Shown here: positions 63,830-64,000 of the stretch, in pieces
Layout: each line of letters opens with the position of its first letter
Position numbering within the stretch: the first letter of the stretch is position 1
From: Luteimonas mephitis DSM 12574
GTDB taxonomy: Bacteria > Pseudomonadota > Gammaproteobacteria > Xanthomonadales > Xanthomonadaceae
NCBI RefSeq assembly: GCF_000422305.1
Contig: NZ_KE383817.1
Location: 316,507 to 380,506, forward strand
Length of the DNA stretch: 64,000 bases
Direction of reading: 5' to 3'
The notes under the pieces: model-generated
Database searches by the model: none
What the model saw: the letters and a program-made list of their open reading frames with translations, nothing else
Told to the model about the DNA's origin: nothing
Program-made: the position numbers and the translations under genes

Positions 63830-64000
63830 TTAACTCCGCGATTTGCGCCCCGCATGCCCGTCCGCGTGCCGGCACGTGAATTCGGGCAGCAGCGGCGCCA
63901 CGCTGCCGCACCGCTCCCTGGCTTCGGCGTCGCCCTCGCCGGTCACCGCCAGGAATCCCCAGTCGGACAGGCAGAAACCCCTGGCGAGCCGCGTCCGGAT
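63830..64000 (-). CDS. Partial gene at the window end
   Basis: 57 codons ending in TAA at 63830-63832 are open to the window edge. Protein end: FCLSDWGFLAVTGEGDAEAR, a Cys-containing middle and a basic tail (CRHADGHAGRKSRS). The codon use fits a real gene. Family not recognised; only the C-terminus is visible. Confidence 0.55.
   Translation of the reverse strand: MRTRLARGFCLSDWGFLAVTGEGDAEARERCGSVAPLLPEFTCRHADGHAGRKSRS

Overview
The window is a high-GC chromosomal segment from a gammaproteobacterium of the Xanthomonadaceae/Lysobacteraceae type (Lysobacter, Luteimonas or Xanthomonas relatives). The basis is gene content and order (rsmD-coaD, ftsY, mutY-yggX, DUF6491, DUF2884/YggN, HutF-type histidine degradation, a ZnuD-like receptor near zur) and the many dispersed palindromic repeats. 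No rRNA and no CRISPR array were seen. One tRNA gene (tRNA-Phe) is present.

Layout. 1-15277 is core housekeeping: a class III aminotransferase (cut by the window edge), upp, an MBL hydrolase coupled to a TMEM43-like protein, a minus-strand run rsmD-coaD-lipoprotein-ferredoxin-ggt, then ftsY, an AsmA-like protein, a methyltransferase, mutY and yggX, ending at tRNA-Phe. 15227-26835 is an 11.5-kb integrated element bounded by a 56-bp tRNA-Phe duplication. It carries a tyrosine integrase, an AlpA/Xis-like protein, a lambda O/P-like replication pair with iteron-like repeats inside the O-like gene, a second HTH protein, several small unknown genes and one lone tail tape-measure protein. No capsid, portal, terminase or lysis gene was recognised, so it looks like a phage satellite or a strongly reduced prophage. 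27049-36374 returns to chromosomal genes: a lipoprotein, an acyl-CoA dehydrogenase, an HNH protein, YggN, TMEM175, LprI, dimethylargininase and others.

36801-44402 is an accessory region. It has three integron attC-like sites, one of them closely bounding an ACT-domain gene, a decayed 21-nt tandem-repeat gene, an orphan HsdR-N protein, an orphan spike (gpV-like) plus PAAR-like pair flanked by two near-identical copies of a secreted-protein gene, two lipoproteins, an OLD-like ATPase and a small membrane protein. 44636-64000 is chromosomal again: hutU, a lactonase-like MBL protein, a retropepsin-like protein, an NPP phosphodiesterase, an Ada/AlkA-Ogt alkylation-repair pair, a PEP-mutase-family protein, divergent hutF/hutI, an M19 dipeptidase, ribosomal protein bTHX, a zinc block (MerC-like gene, Zur-box palindrome, ZnuD-like receptor, GNAT, zur) and gltX.

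How genes work together. HutU, HutF and HutI are three steps of histidine degradation by the formiminoglutamate deiminase branch, split between two loci. The MerC-like gene, the TonB receptor and zur form a likely zinc-responsive unit around one 16-bp palindrome. The Ada/AlkA protein and Ogt are translationally coupled. The integrated element has what it needs to excise and replicate but seems to lack virion genes. All function calls come from reading the sequence; no database search was run.
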